This document shows, piece after piece, positions 12,183-22,893 of a stretch of DNA of 64,000 nucleotides. A program made the translations under genes and the position numbers. This DNA is from Lotus japonicus (Eukaryota; Streptophyta; Magnoliopsida; Fabales; Fabaceae): contig NC_080045.1 of the NCBI RefSeq assembly GCF_012489685.1, positions 14,285,648 through 14,349,647 on the forward strand. The letters run 5' to 3'. The notes under the pieces are model-generated. The model made no database searches and had not been told where the DNA came from. It saw only the letters and a program-made list of their open reading frames with translations. Position 1 is the first letter of the stretch, and the number at the start of each line of letters is the position of its first letter.

Positions 12183-14991
12183 GTAACAGTAACAATAATA
12201 ATAGTAGTAATAATAACAACAATGGGAGTTAGTAAATTGGTCAGAGCAGTGTTAGTGGATTAATGAGAAGGCATGTTTCCTATAAGAAGAGATGATGAGT
12301 GGTCTTCGAGGAACAGTTTGAGTCAGGAAAGGTTAGGAGAGTCCAGACCCCTTAAAAGTTCTGGAGAGTTGTATTCATCTTGTTTTCATCAATAAAATCA
12401 CTGTTTTTATGCTTTCCGACTCAGTCCTATCAATCACAAACACATCAGTTCCTTAAAGGTATATGTTTACTAGTTTAGTAATCATCTTCGTAAGAGAGCA
12501 ACTTTATTTACAAATGTTCAGTGGGAAGGGCTGTAAAGAGGAGAATTTTAGATGATGCTGGCATCTTGAGAACCAGATATCTCCCATTAAAATATTCCCC
12601 ATTTCTTTTTCATTGAGAGCAAAGGATAGGTCACCCACTACAATGACTTACTGAGGAAGCGTCTCCGCTTCCCAAAGGAAAGTTCATTGGAGGTTCTTAT
12701 GTCCTTCCAGTCTGTTTGTTTCTTATTTCAAGCAAATAGATCATGTGACTTGCAGGTGACTCTAATTCAATCAAAATTAACCCTTGATTGTGATATTAGG
12801 TGCCACAATGCAATGGATCATGTTAAATCAGAGGGGAATGTGCTCAGGGGTCATATAGAACAGTTAACCCATATTAAGCAAAGCTGCAATATCAAGATTC
12901 AGTCCCAACTAGGTTGGCATTCTTCATGTATACATACATACATGTCACGTTATAATAAACAAAAAATGATAAATGTAATGACAATAAAGGAACTAAACAA
13001 ATAACTGAGATTTCAAAAATATTTAGTCAGGCAAATCACCAATTTCAGGATTATGGCTATTAAATAGAAAATTAACAGAATCCCAAACAAGGCCGTTACC
13101 CATTATAGTCTTTGCTAAATGCCAAGGTTTTTTTTACTGTTTATATGATTACAGATAACGCTTACAATTCCAAAATGAATAAGTAAAATAAGAGCCATCT
13201 ATTGAATTTCAATTATGGTTAACTTTGTCATTTCAGTACTCAGTTTTGAAGCAGAATATGAACAATGATGAATTTGAAATCCTCGCACATGAAAAATGCA
13301 TGTGCATGTGTCTGCCTATGTTTGAATTTCTATATGTAAAAGGCCAGAAACCAATGAAGTCAGATAGGAAAAGGAATCTTCTCATGTTCATATATAGTGA
13401 AATTTTATAGAAGTTATTTTCCCTATCAAATAGCACATCATGAATAGATGCATGGTTTAAAAGGCAATGAACCACTACAAATATACAAAAAAAAGGATTG
13501 AATCATGATAGAGTTTGGTCCCATAAAAGGCAAAGTAGAAAAGGGATGTGACAATTAATGTCTATTAAATAAGCAGTGAAACTAATACCACCCTAGGTTG
13601 ATATATTTCATAACTAAACAACCGCGTTTAAGTAGAAATATGGCAAGTTAGATAATAAACCTAGATTGGATGTATAAGTAATCATACTGACATAAAAGGT
13701 AGCAGTTCAGTTCAACAAGTATTAATATTGCAAATCCAAAATTTGAAAAACAGAAAAAAGCTAGTCCTACTCCAAAGTTCAAAGTCCCAGCTAACAGCAT
13801 TATAAAAGGGAAAAGAGTGAATTTTCTAGGAACCTGAAAGTGAGAACTATTGAGGCAGCGGGCAATCTGTCTAAAAAGTTGAACCATGCAGCGTTGAAAT
13901 TCAGCAGGCTGTGTGGCCTCCAGCACTTCCTCCAGTTCTCCGAGGAAGAGAACCTCCTTCTGGCAATTAGTGAGAGGCCAATACTTCAACAATCCCCTAA
14001 TAACCGTATCCGCGAGCTTGAAATCTTTCTCCACAAACTGAGTGATGCAGTATGACAACTGCTGGTGGTACATAGCAACAGACTTAGGCTTATGCAGTGG
14101 CAGGAGCGCCCTCACAAGAAACAACTTGTGCTCCTCCTTCATGGGCAATGCAAATCCATTAATGATGCTCCCAAGAATCTCCAGAAGCTCCCCAATACCG
14201 CTGTGTCTCTCGGTCTCATATATAAACCGATAAAAGATGTTGTTAATGGCCTTCCTGATGAAGGGTCTGTGAACCATGAACTTGCCATATATACGATGCA
14301 GAATGGTCTTCAAATACTCACGCTCTCTCGGGTCCTCAGAGTCAAACAAATCAAGCAATTTGAGCACAAAAGAGTGATCAATGTACCGCTTCGCGACCTT
14401 GGTATCGGTATCCGAAGACACAACATATCTAAGCAGAAGCTCATAAACAAGCTGCAAATGAGGCCACGCCGGTTCCAAGCACATCTCCTCCTCTTCAGGA
14501 TCGGTCGGCTCCTGCCCGGTATTCTCATGAGACAGCGGCGGAAAACACCGGAAAATGTTAACGGAAATCATTCTGATCATCTCCTCCTGGCAATTCTCCG
14601 ATATCTTACCGGAACCCGATTGAATGAAGTCCACAAGCTCCATCAACGCTTGCCGCTTGATCTCCTTCTCCCTCACATTCTTCAGCGTGTCGGAGAAATC
14701 CAGCACGTAGCAGCATATGTGCAGCTTCTTGAGGAAGAGGGTTTGCCTATCCGACACCGGAACATCGCGAAACGCCGGCACCGGCTCCATGGCGCCGGGC
14801 GATGGGGTCAAAGGGACCATCGCGGAAGCAGCAGAGTTCGCCGCCGCAGCCCCGCCGCGTGAGGCGTGGTTGACAACCACATTAGGGATTGCCGCCGCCA
14901 CCGAGCTGCGGTTATTCCCGGGGACCGGAGGGTCGGTGGTGTCCGATTTGGAGGGCTTCTTGTGCCCTCCCTTCATGATTTTTTTGAACAT
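8534..14991 (-). CDS. PP2A regulatory subunit B' (B56 family)
   Basis: Two coding exons on the minus strand, 14991-13834 and 8857-8534, joined by a GT-AG phase-0 intron of 4976 bp, give 493 aa, the usual length for plant B' subunits. The N-terminus [16 protein letters not shown] is that of the Arabidopsis alpha/beta-type B' proteins. A low-complexity Ala/Asn/Pro segment (about 17-75) precedes the conserved HEAT-like body, from [16 protein letters not shown] to the end. Exon 1 ends CLNSSHFQ; exon 2 opens [14 protein letters not shown] and closes with a charged helix. The protein is known to target and select substrates for the PP2A A/C core enzyme by binding short linear motifs. The intron holds a LINE relic, a hairpin and a small gypsy element, all removable by splicing. 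The gene appears intact. Confidence 0.93.
9520..9905 (-). mobile_element. RTE-type LINE relic in PP2A intron
   Basis: The left edge reads ACAACAACAAAATT and then CCCACTAGGTTAGATTAGCTACATGGATC, which on the minus strand is the conserved 3' end (GTAGC...CTAGTGGG...TTGTTGT) of plant RTE LINEs. Minus-strand frames farther right give broken pieces such as [15 protein letters not shown] and [11 protein letters not shown], matching the C-terminus of the RTE polyprotein (VEKM..RLRWFGHV, RGRPKKTW). There are several stops and frameshifts. It lies in the PP2A intron in the same orientation as the gene. Confidence 0.6.
9957..10046. repeat. Inverted repeat / hairpin in PP2A intron
   Basis: GAAAGAAAAAAAATGGGATC followed by AGCTAAGCT pairs with AGCTCAGCTGATCCCATTTC and following TTTCTTTC; the arms are about 28 bases with few mismatches and the loop is about 23 bases. 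It could be the remains of a small foldback element. Confidence 0.5.
10842..10856 (+). repeat. Poly-G run
   Basis: Fifteen consecutive G inside the 5' LTR of the intronic gypsy element; the 3' LTR lacks it, so it arose after insertion or is an assembly slip. Confidence 0.8.
11030..12090 (+). pseudogene. Gypsy gag relic joined to pol tail
   Basis: Broken plus-strand frames show gag pieces in order: [17 protein letters not shown] (about 11338-11375), then [18 protein letters not shown] and [20 protein letters not shown] (11499-11650). Next comes a decayed CCHC knuckle, [15 protein letters not shown] (about 11926-11970), which would be CYRCGEKYSPGH in intact relatives. Within about 100 bases of the knuckle the reading becomes [12 protein letters not shown], the usual end of gypsy pol, followed at once by the PPT. 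So an internal deletion appears to have fused gag to the final pol codons. No function is expected. Confidence 0.55.
12124..12228 (+). repeat. (AAT)n microsatellite
   Basis: About 18 uninterrupted AAT units, then a variant tail with AGT and AAC units, inside the 3' LTR of the intronic gypsy element; absent from the 5' LTR. Confidence 0.9.
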
Positions 14992-15260
14992 TGTGTAACC
15001 CTAACCCTAGAATTCGATGATTGAAAGGGATCTGAAATCGACGAGCGAAGAAGGTGAAGGAGAAGAAGGAGAAGAGCGTGGAGAATGGTGAGAAATAGCG
15101 ATTTGGAGATGGAGGAAGCTATGGATCATGGCGGAGAGTCATCGGAGGTGGATCACCGGAAAATAGATCGGTGCGGCGAAGTTCCGGCGAGAGAGAAGAA
15201 GGAAAGGTAAACAAACAGAGACACCGATAGAGAGAGAGAAAGTGGAAAAACTAAAATTAA
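14992..15260 (-). promoter_or_regulatory. PP2A B' 5' leader with uORF
   Basis: The leader region upstream of the start codon is CT-rich (CTTCTCCTTCTTCTCC and similar) and close to the ATG carries AGGGTTAGGGTTACAC, a telo-box-like element (plus strand 14996-15010) common in leaders of plant growth-related genes. At 15142-15119 an upstream ATG opens a seven-codon frame (MTLRHDP-stop) that does not overlap the main start. The transcription start is not visible; the purine/pyrimidine bias ends near 15260. Confidence 0.45.
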
Positions 15261-16190
15261 TGTAAGAGATTTCTTTCACATTAGAGAGATATGATTGAGA
15301 AGCGAGTGATTATCGATTACAATAATCGCTTTTTAGAATCAGTCATTTCCTGAATTATTATGAGAAGGAGAAGCATTCTTTCTTTCTTTCTTACATTATT
15401 TATTTTTTGACAATTTCTTTCTTTGATTCCCTTTCAAAATAAAAAGATTTCATACATTTTACATTGATTTGTTATGGTTTTATTTTTTGTAATAATATTT
15501 TAAAATTCACAATTTAGTGTTTTATTGTCTTAATAATGAACTGCAGGGGAATTTTCCAATGTACCAAATAAAATAATGAATTGGGTATATTGATTATTGA
15601 ATCTTTTATTTTAAAAGGGTATCAGAGCATATATTATGTTACAATCTAATAATTTTACATTGTACGATGTAACAAATAATACAATCTAATTATACAATGA
15701 GATATTTTTCTAGCAAGAGATATCATGGGCTGTATTAGGATAGGTTGTGCTTATTTTTCAATCCGTCCTAAATATTGACTAAACTAATATTTTAGATCCA
15801 AACTCCTTCATTGATAAAAAAAAATCCAATGAAGCGCGATTTAAATAATGTTTAGTTTATAAACTAATTTCACCTCCATTTTATAAGATAAGGTAGAAAT
15901 GTGAATAAATGAGTTATATGATTTTCAATATAATAGGAAATATTAATGTAGAGAAATAAAAAAAATGTTTGAAAATGATATGAAAAAGAAAATAAAATGT
16001 ATATATTGGTGCGGTTTTGGATGAAGTTTGGCAGTTACGGGTGAAGTAATCACATGTACACCCCTACTTTACACTACATTCATTTACTAAATAAATAAAA
16101 TGCTAGATTTTATGTATTCTCTTGTGTTTCCTTTCCATTATCTTTTACTAATAAATAGTACGGTTTTTCAATTGGATAAAGAGAACAAAT
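15261..16190. other. AT-rich spacer
   Basis: Upstream region of the PP2A gene on its left side. I see no gene, repeat structure or recognisable element in it. Confidence 0.5.
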
Positions 16191-16319
16191 GGATTAAGTT
16201 AGTGAGATGATTGAAAACCATATCCACAAGAGTGTAATGTTATGGAAGAATACAGCATGAAACACCAATTCAATTAAACATCCACAAAATAAGAAATACA
16301 TGTATTTCTTGTATTGGTT

Positions 16320-16775
16320 CCAGGAAGAATACAGCATGATACATTGAAAATCATCCTCATCTTGCTCATCAGGTTCTGATACATCACCAAAACCATGCAC
16401 ATTCAAAGACTTAAAACGCATCATGCCAGGTTCCATTTCAATATACTCATCTTCAGAATAAACACACCATGAACTCCAAATTCTGAAAATTTTCTATCAC
16501 ATGAAGATTGCTTTTCATCCAGATCCTCTGGTCTTTCTTCTCTCATAATAAGCTTCAGAATCTCAGGTTCAAATCCTTCACCGAAAATTTTGCCACCCAG
16601 GAATTGATATGAAATTGAATCATCAATTTTATCACTGTTGCCCCAGATTAGATCACTTTTCATCAAATGATTCTGACTCTGAATCAAAATAGTAGTGGAA
16701 GGGGGATGAAAAGTGCTCTTGAACAGATTCCTCTTCTTCTTCTTGAGCTGCTACACTGACTTTCTCTGAATCAAG
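16320..16775 (-). pseudogene. Unrecognised gene exon with frame breaks
   Basis: I do not recognise this family. The minus strand after a plausible acceptor (TTTCAGAG at 16776) reads LDSEKVSVAAQEEEEESVQE and then FDSESESFDEK-stop. A shifted frame continues seamlessly with KSDLIWGNSDKIDDSISYQF and GFEPEILKLIMREERPEDL. A second shift gives CVYSEDEYIEMEPGMM and DVSEPDEQDEDDF. The sense of the text carries across both shifts, each near a short A/T homopolymer, so this is either a pseudogene of an acidic protein or contains sequence errors. A possible first coding exon, with ATG at 18087 and donor at 18057, encodes only MSNLIVVDAE. The leader exon at 18884-19120 may belong to it. Confidence 0.35.
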
Positions 16776-18883
16776 CTCTGAAATGAGAAAAAAACCAGTT
16801 CACCAATCTGTGAGAATAAAGATTATTTCACCAGTTCTCTATAATTCTTCTAAATATTTCTTCCATTTTACATAAACATGGGGCTTATCAAAAAAAAAAC
16901 ATAAACATATGGGAGAAGAAAAGTCAGGTCTCCCTTCTCATATGACAAAATTAGTAAAACAGATAATAAAGAAGAAAACACATACTTAATAAGAGTATTA
17001 CAGGTACAATAAAATATCTCTGCTAAATACATAAGCACGGAAATAAGAATTAATTTTTATATCAGTTTTAAATTTTAGCATTAATTTAAAAAAAAGAGTT
17101 TTAACATGAAATTATTAACATTTACAATCCCTGTGGGATTTTTACCTTATAATTTGACAAAATATAAATATACATAGCATAACCAAGAACTAAATCTAAC
17201 AATTTCAAATCTAAGCATGTTTATCATCATCTGGATGCGCTTATTTCAAAAGAAGGGTGCAAAGTAAAATGCAATTCCATGGTTATATGATCCACAAAGA
17301 ACCACTAAGCTTCTTCACATCTCCAGAGCCACAGACCACTGACCAGGAATAGGGAAAGGAGCCACAGACCATTTGGTCAGCTCCAGCACATCATCTTTCT
17401 TGAAATATTAGGAAAAACTAACTGCTGCATTAACTCACTGTTTTTACCATTCTAGGACCTGGTTAAAAATATTAGGAAAAACATTATTAAAATTCAAAAG
17501 CTGGTATCAATAATCATTAACCAAAAGCAAACACAAAATGTGGGAAGATAATGCATTTGGGGTTGACATATCAACTAATTGGGGCTTTTTGGAGAAGACA
17601 TGCAAAAATTGCGGAATTTACAACATTTAACACTAAAATATTAAGATCCATTATATTAGATAGAAGATCATAACAACAATTCAAAAAGTCACACTATAAG
17701 AACACTCAATTCAAGAATAGAAATGTCACATTGTAGAAGCATTCTTGAAGCTTTATCCAAAATCTCAAATGTTTTCTTAAATATAATGTGAAACTCAACA
17801 TTTAATATCAAATTGCTCACATCAAATCAAAAAATAACATTAAAGAACCAATTAGGTGAATTTTACTTATGAAACAACAGATAAAACCCCATCTATATAT
17901 AAACTATTTTGACAGTAACATTAAATGCCTCACCATTGTAGCCATATAAAATTTCTACCATGTTTAACTTGCAATCTATAAAATATAAATCTTTTAATAG
18001 AAAATCAAAAATAAAGAAAAGGGAGAGAATATTTCATTAAAAAGGTAAACAACTTACTTCAGCATCAACCACAATTAAATTGCTCATTATCAATGTTATC
18101 CCAAAACTGTTTGATCCTGGTAGTTTACCGAATTACCGTCTGTTATTATACAATTGATAAATTTAGCCCTGCATGAGAAACATAGAACACATAAAACAAA
18201 TAAAAATTTAAAATTCACATAAAATTTATCAAAGCAGATTCATAGAAAGGAGACTAACAGGAATATCTCTAGCTTCAAGAGTCAAACCTCTTCAAAAATC
18301 CATCAATACTACTCGTCATGGACATGATTTCACTTAGAAAAGAAACTGTCTGTATCAGAATCAAACGTTCAAATAGCAGTAACTTTATTAGGGGGCCTGA
18401 AACATTGATCAAACTAAAGTTTCAATACACAAATTATTGACTAAATATATAATAGAAACAAAAAACTAACAAAAAAAACCATAATTTGTACAGTCGTGTT
18501 CAAATAGTAGAACCATAATTCATCATTGAACCATTTTCTTATCAGGTATTCAACACCAGATAAAAACCAGTAATGAAAATCATGGGTAGAGTCCTATTTG
18601 AAAGCAAAAAATGTGTAGAAAGATAACCATATGAAGATTAAGAGTAAATCTAACGTAATATTTGAAACAAATCAGACATAAGACTACAAAGGGCGATATA
18701 ATAGCAACAAAATGTCAGGTAATGAATTAGATGGAGGATGACAGAAAATAGGAAGCCAAGGTTGATGGTTTCAACAGCAGAGTGGGTCCTTAAATAGGGC
18801 AATTAGAGGGAGGATGGCAGCACAAACAAATTCGAATTAGGGTTCAACAAAATCAATTAGGGTTTAGAGTTCCAAAAGCTCAC

Positions 18884-19120
18884 CTTGGGTAAGGGTGAGG
18901 GACGACTCCAATCAAATAAATGGCGACCTCGGGTAAGGGTGAGGAGCGCTGCAATCGAATAAAACCAAGGATTTGGATCGCCAGTTCTAGGGAGATGGTG
19001 GAGAAGAATCACGCTTGATTGATTTAGGTTAGGGAAAATTGAATTGGGGAAAGGGATGATGATGGGAATCGAGATACGTTTAATGCTGCGTGAGTGAATT
19101 ATTGTAAGCGTTGCAGAGAG
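18884..19120 (-). promoter_or_regulatory. Possible 5' leader exon
   Basis: On the minus strand a pyrimidine-rich leader-like stretch ends in TTACCCAAG followed by a good donor, GTGAGC (18883). It holds a small duplicated unit, CCTCACCCTTACCC(G/A)AGG(T). It could be the non-coding first exon of the unit whose broken coding exon is at 16320-16775; the intron would then contain 16.8-18.9 kb. No supporting TATA box was identified. Confidence 0.3.
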
Positions 19121-19129
19121 AAACCAAAT

Positions 19130-20468
19130 GAATGGGGGAGTGATTTATTTATCACGTGAAAAAATAAAAGAATACATAAAGGTTTTTTTTTACGGGAAGG
19201 AACACAGAAAGGTTTGGAGAGATTAACTATTATTGATTTCATTTTTTAAAATAAAAAGAATTGAAAAATATTTGTTTATTTGAAGTTCAATTACTAAGTC
19301 AAAGTTTTCCAAGGAAGATATAACAAACTATTTTTCAAAAAAAAAAAAAACTCCGTATAGGGTAAGTGAAAAATATGAAATCTGAAGTAAATTTGTTTTT
19401 AAAAGATTTTTTTAATTTAAATTGAAGAAGGATTTGATATTTTAAGAGGATAAAATAAATTTGAGAAGGAAATTTGTTACATTGAAAAACTTTTAAAAAA
19501 CGGTTACTAATATTTTATTAATTATTATTCAAATAAAAATTAGTATTAAATTATATTTAATATTTTTAGATTAATTATATTTCAGATTAACAATTATTTA
19601 AACTATTAAAAGTGAAACATATGAAAAAAGAGTCAAAAGGAGAATTGATTGATGGTATTAATTGCATAGTAAACCGAGAAAGTAATAATTTTGGAGCATA
19701 ATTCACATGTTGAGTTCAAAGGATATAGCAAGCCTCATTAAAGATTTTAATTGAAATCAGGAAGAGGGAGAGAAGAGCTTGTAGAATGCCATGTGGAATT
19801 CCACTAAGTCTAAGATTGTATGAGAGAGCAGAATGCTTGTGGTTGCGACACATCAGCATTTAGGTCTTTGAACTTTTGTTCTTTTAATAGTATTATTGAT
19901 GTGTACTGAGTTCAATAATACATAAAATATTGAATCAAAATTAAAGTCCATACTTGAAAATTTCTTAGGGATCATTTTGAATTTAGGCACATAATGAATG
20001 ACGGGACTGCCTCTCATTTAGATAAAGTTTATCCATTATAAAATCGAGCATCAAGTATTTATTTATTTTAATGTTTTTTTTTACAAGAGGAAAAAAGAAG
20101 CCAACGACTAATTAAGAACTAGTGTCTAAATACAACAACACATAAATAAACGACGGTGGTTATGTCTAAATTCGGCGATTTGCCCCTTCTCAAATTAACA
20201 TGTTAAAATCATATTTTTTTAATTTATATTAAGTTCATTATGAAAAATTATATTTTCTTTATTAATAATACATTAAGTTACGTGAAAACATGTTGATGTT
20301 GATTCAAAATTAAAGCATAATCTCTTTCAAAAAAAAATTAAAGCATAATCAAACATGATTAAACTTTTTTTAATCACAAATGGTGTCTTATTCTTTTTGT
20401 ACTAATAAAATTATATCATATTAATTAAAAGTAACTGATTATGAATACTATATTCATCTTTTTATACA
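19130..20468. other. AT-rich spacer
   Basis: Very AT-rich, many stops in all frames; nothing recognised. Confidence 0.5.
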
Positions 20469-20478
20469 CTAGTGCAAC

Positions 20479-21487
20479 CAGTGACGGATCCAGAAATTTT
20501 ATGTTGTGGGGGCAATATGCACATATAAATTTTAAGTAGAAAATATATAACATATTACTATTAAAAATTTGAATAGGCATTATAATTATATTTACTACAA
20601 GTTTTCATTTTTTTTGAAAACATTACTCAAATTTTTCATTCTCAACAGTCAACACCTATCAAATACTTCACTAAGCATTAACCTGACAATTTATCAAGTG
20701 TTTGATGTTGATTTTATTATGATTTTTTTCCATTAGTAGTCTAGTTAAAATCGTATCAAGATACTCTATTTTTAAATCGTGTCTCTTTTTTTGTTTCATT
20801 GAATAAAATCGTGACATGTCACATAAAAAAATGCATGAATATGTTATTTATAACATAAATAAGTGATTTTTAATTAATGTGTCACAATTTGATTGAGGGA
20901 CACAATGAGAACTGTTTTAGGGACTAATAAATTTGATCAGTTAAAATCAAATAAACATAATTAATTTCACACTCCTAAAAAGTATAATAGTTGCCCCTAT
21001 GAAATTTTATATGTACATAAAGATTCAAAATATCACATAATAAAATTTTGTTATATATAAAATATGTGAAAAACACAATAAATTACCAAACCTTGAAAAA
21101 CACAAAACGACAAAGTAAAAATATCAAATAAAAACGTATTGAGTTCAAAAAAAAAATATCAAATAAAAAAACAATTTAGAAACCCAGTCCATTCTGACGG
21201 TTTATACTTTATACACACATTAACGGCAATTGCAATGGAGGTCACTAAAATGAAGAATTGAGTTAAGAATACCCTGAACTTTCATTTTATTCAATGGAAA
21301 AAGAAGCAAAATGTGAAGAGAACAAAAGTTAGTCTTCAATGGCACTAAATGTAAATCTTTTCAAGGTATGGGGGCACTCATAGTAAGTACATGGGGGCAA
21401 TGTAATATCTTACATAGTATATGGACCAAAAGTTAAAATCAGGTGGGGGCATTTGACCCCTTCCTTGTCAAGGTGGGTCCGTCCCTG
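20479..21487. mobile_element. Non-autonomous hAT-type element
   Basis: Ends CAGTGACGGATCCA and, inverted, CAGGGACGGACCCA (12 of 14 identical), flanked by the exact 8 bp duplication AGTGCAAC at 20471-20478 and 21488-21495. The 8 bp TSD and CA..TG ends fit the hAT superfamily. It is 1009 bp long with no open frame of note, so it depends on a transposase from elsewhere. Both ends carry GGGGGCA motifs inside the TIR. Confidence 0.75.
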
Positions 21488-21731
21488 AGTGCAACAATCC
21501 GTGCGCTGCACGGAATTTTATGTTAGAATTTTTTAATTAATAAATTAGTTTTCATATATATGTTTTTTTTTAATTATAAATAAGTCAATCGTGTATAAGT
21601 CAACCGTGTAGAATATATGAAGAGAAAAATGTAATAAATAAATGAAATTGTGTTGTATACATCAAACATTTCTAAAAAAAAAAATTAAACAGTGCATTTA
21701 CAGTACTGGTCTGTTGTTTTCTCGACTCATC

Positions 21732-22893
21732 CAGTGGGTGTAAGCGGGTACGGTCCGATCCGCGAATCCGATCAAACCGATCCGAACAAAACACATTATG
21801 GTGGGTTGGATTGGATCATTGATTCGGTTCGGATTTTTTTTATTGCATCCGATCACCATCGATTCGAGTATCGGATTCAGGGATTGAAAAACCGATGAAT
21901 CCGAACCAACCTAATGATATTGAGTTTTTTTTTACTTCACCCCAAAGACTCCAACCTATTATATAATTTACATTTGAAGAGATATGAAAACATGCTCACT
22001 GCTGTTTAAAATTTTACTGCCTATTTTGTGTTAATGAAAACTTGGGGAATACAAACCCAAGTTAAAGTATTTATATTTATATTGGAGATGTTGGTTTTAG
22101 CCTGTTTATGTTGGATTATATGAAGGCTTAATTACAACTTTGGTCCCCGACGTTTATCAATGCCACGATTTTGGTCCCCCACCTAATTTAATTATATGGA
22201 TGGTCCCCGACGTTGTAGGTCGTGTGCAACGTTAGTTCTACCGTTTATTTCTTAATGGAGGAAGCTTACGTGGACGTCTAGTTGGAGAGAAAAAGGAGAT
22301 CTGTGAAGAGAGGGAAGCACGTGAGTATCACGTGAACTCACGTGAACCTTATATGAACTCATTATACCCAAATCTGAAACCCTAGGGATCTAAATCGCGT
22401 TACCTTTTTCGTTCCAGGGAGGTCAGGGGTTTGGGTATAATGGGTTCAGATAAGGGTCACGTGATACTCACGTGCTTCCTCTCTCCTCATACCTCCTTTC
22501 TCTCTCCAACTGGACGTCCACATAAACCTCCTCCATTAAGAAATAAACGGTAGGACTAACGTTGCACACGGCCTACAACGTCGGGGACCATCCATGTAAT
22601 TAAATTAGGTGGGGGACCAAAATCGTGGCATTGGTAAACGTCGGGGACCAAAGTTGCAATTAAGCCTTATATGAATTATGTCATCATGGAATGTTGTTCT
22701 TTTGGATATGTTAGATTATATGAAGATTCCTTTTTTTATACAATTTTTCACGTTTTTAGAATACACTTCGTGCAAATTTTAAAACAATAATTTTTTTATT
22801 TTAAATCCGACCATCCGAACCGAACATGTTTGATTGGTTCGGACATTTAAACACCCTAAATCCGAACCAATCCAGTCCGATTACACCTCTATC
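21732..22893. mobile_element. Degenerate TIR element around MULE-like insert
   Basis: The left edge has GGTGTAAGCGGGTACGGTCC with repeated CCGATCC/CCGAACC words. The right edge, inverted, has GGTGTAATCGGACTGGATTGG with CCGAACC words. This pattern is typical of hAT-like small elements with GGTGT..CGG ends. No clear TSD was found. It encloses the MULE-like element at 22125-22666. No coding capacity. Confidence 0.35.
22125..22666. mobile_element. MULE-like foldback element
   Basis: 542 bp with arms of roughly 230 bases that are near-complete inverted copies, starting GGCTTAATTACAACTTTGGT. Flanks are the exact 9 bp duplication TTATATGAA at 22116-22124 and 22667-22675, the size made by Mutator-like transposases. 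The centre holds only about 40-80 unpaired bases. No transposase. Confidence 0.78.

Larger units (their letters stand above)
10736..12432 (+). mobile_element. Non-autonomous Ty3/gypsy element in PP2A intron
   Basis: A structurally complete small LTR element. The 5' LTR is 10736-10991 (TGTTATGTATAGTTAG) and the 3' LTR 12095-12432 (TGTTAGCTATAGTTGG ... CTATCA). The PBS at 10994 is TGGTATTAGAGC, one base from the initiator-tRNA-Met site TGGTATCAGAGC. The PPT AAGAGGGGAG lies just before the 3' LTR. Flanking 5-mers are ATTAC (10731-10735) and ATCAC (12433-12437), a TSD with one change. The 1.1 kb interior holds only a gag relic and what look like the last codons of pol; protease, RT, RNase H and integrase are absent. 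It lies antisense to the PP2A transcript. The 3' LTR is longer because of an ATA repeat. Confidence 0.78.

Noticed and set aside
12124..12228. Regulatory repeat
   Set aside because: A plain AAT microsatellite inside an LTR; nothing supports a function.
14065..14862. 265-codon plus-strand open frame opposite PP2A exon 1
   Set aside because: It is the antisense shadow of a strongly conserved coding exon and has no domain or promoter of its own.
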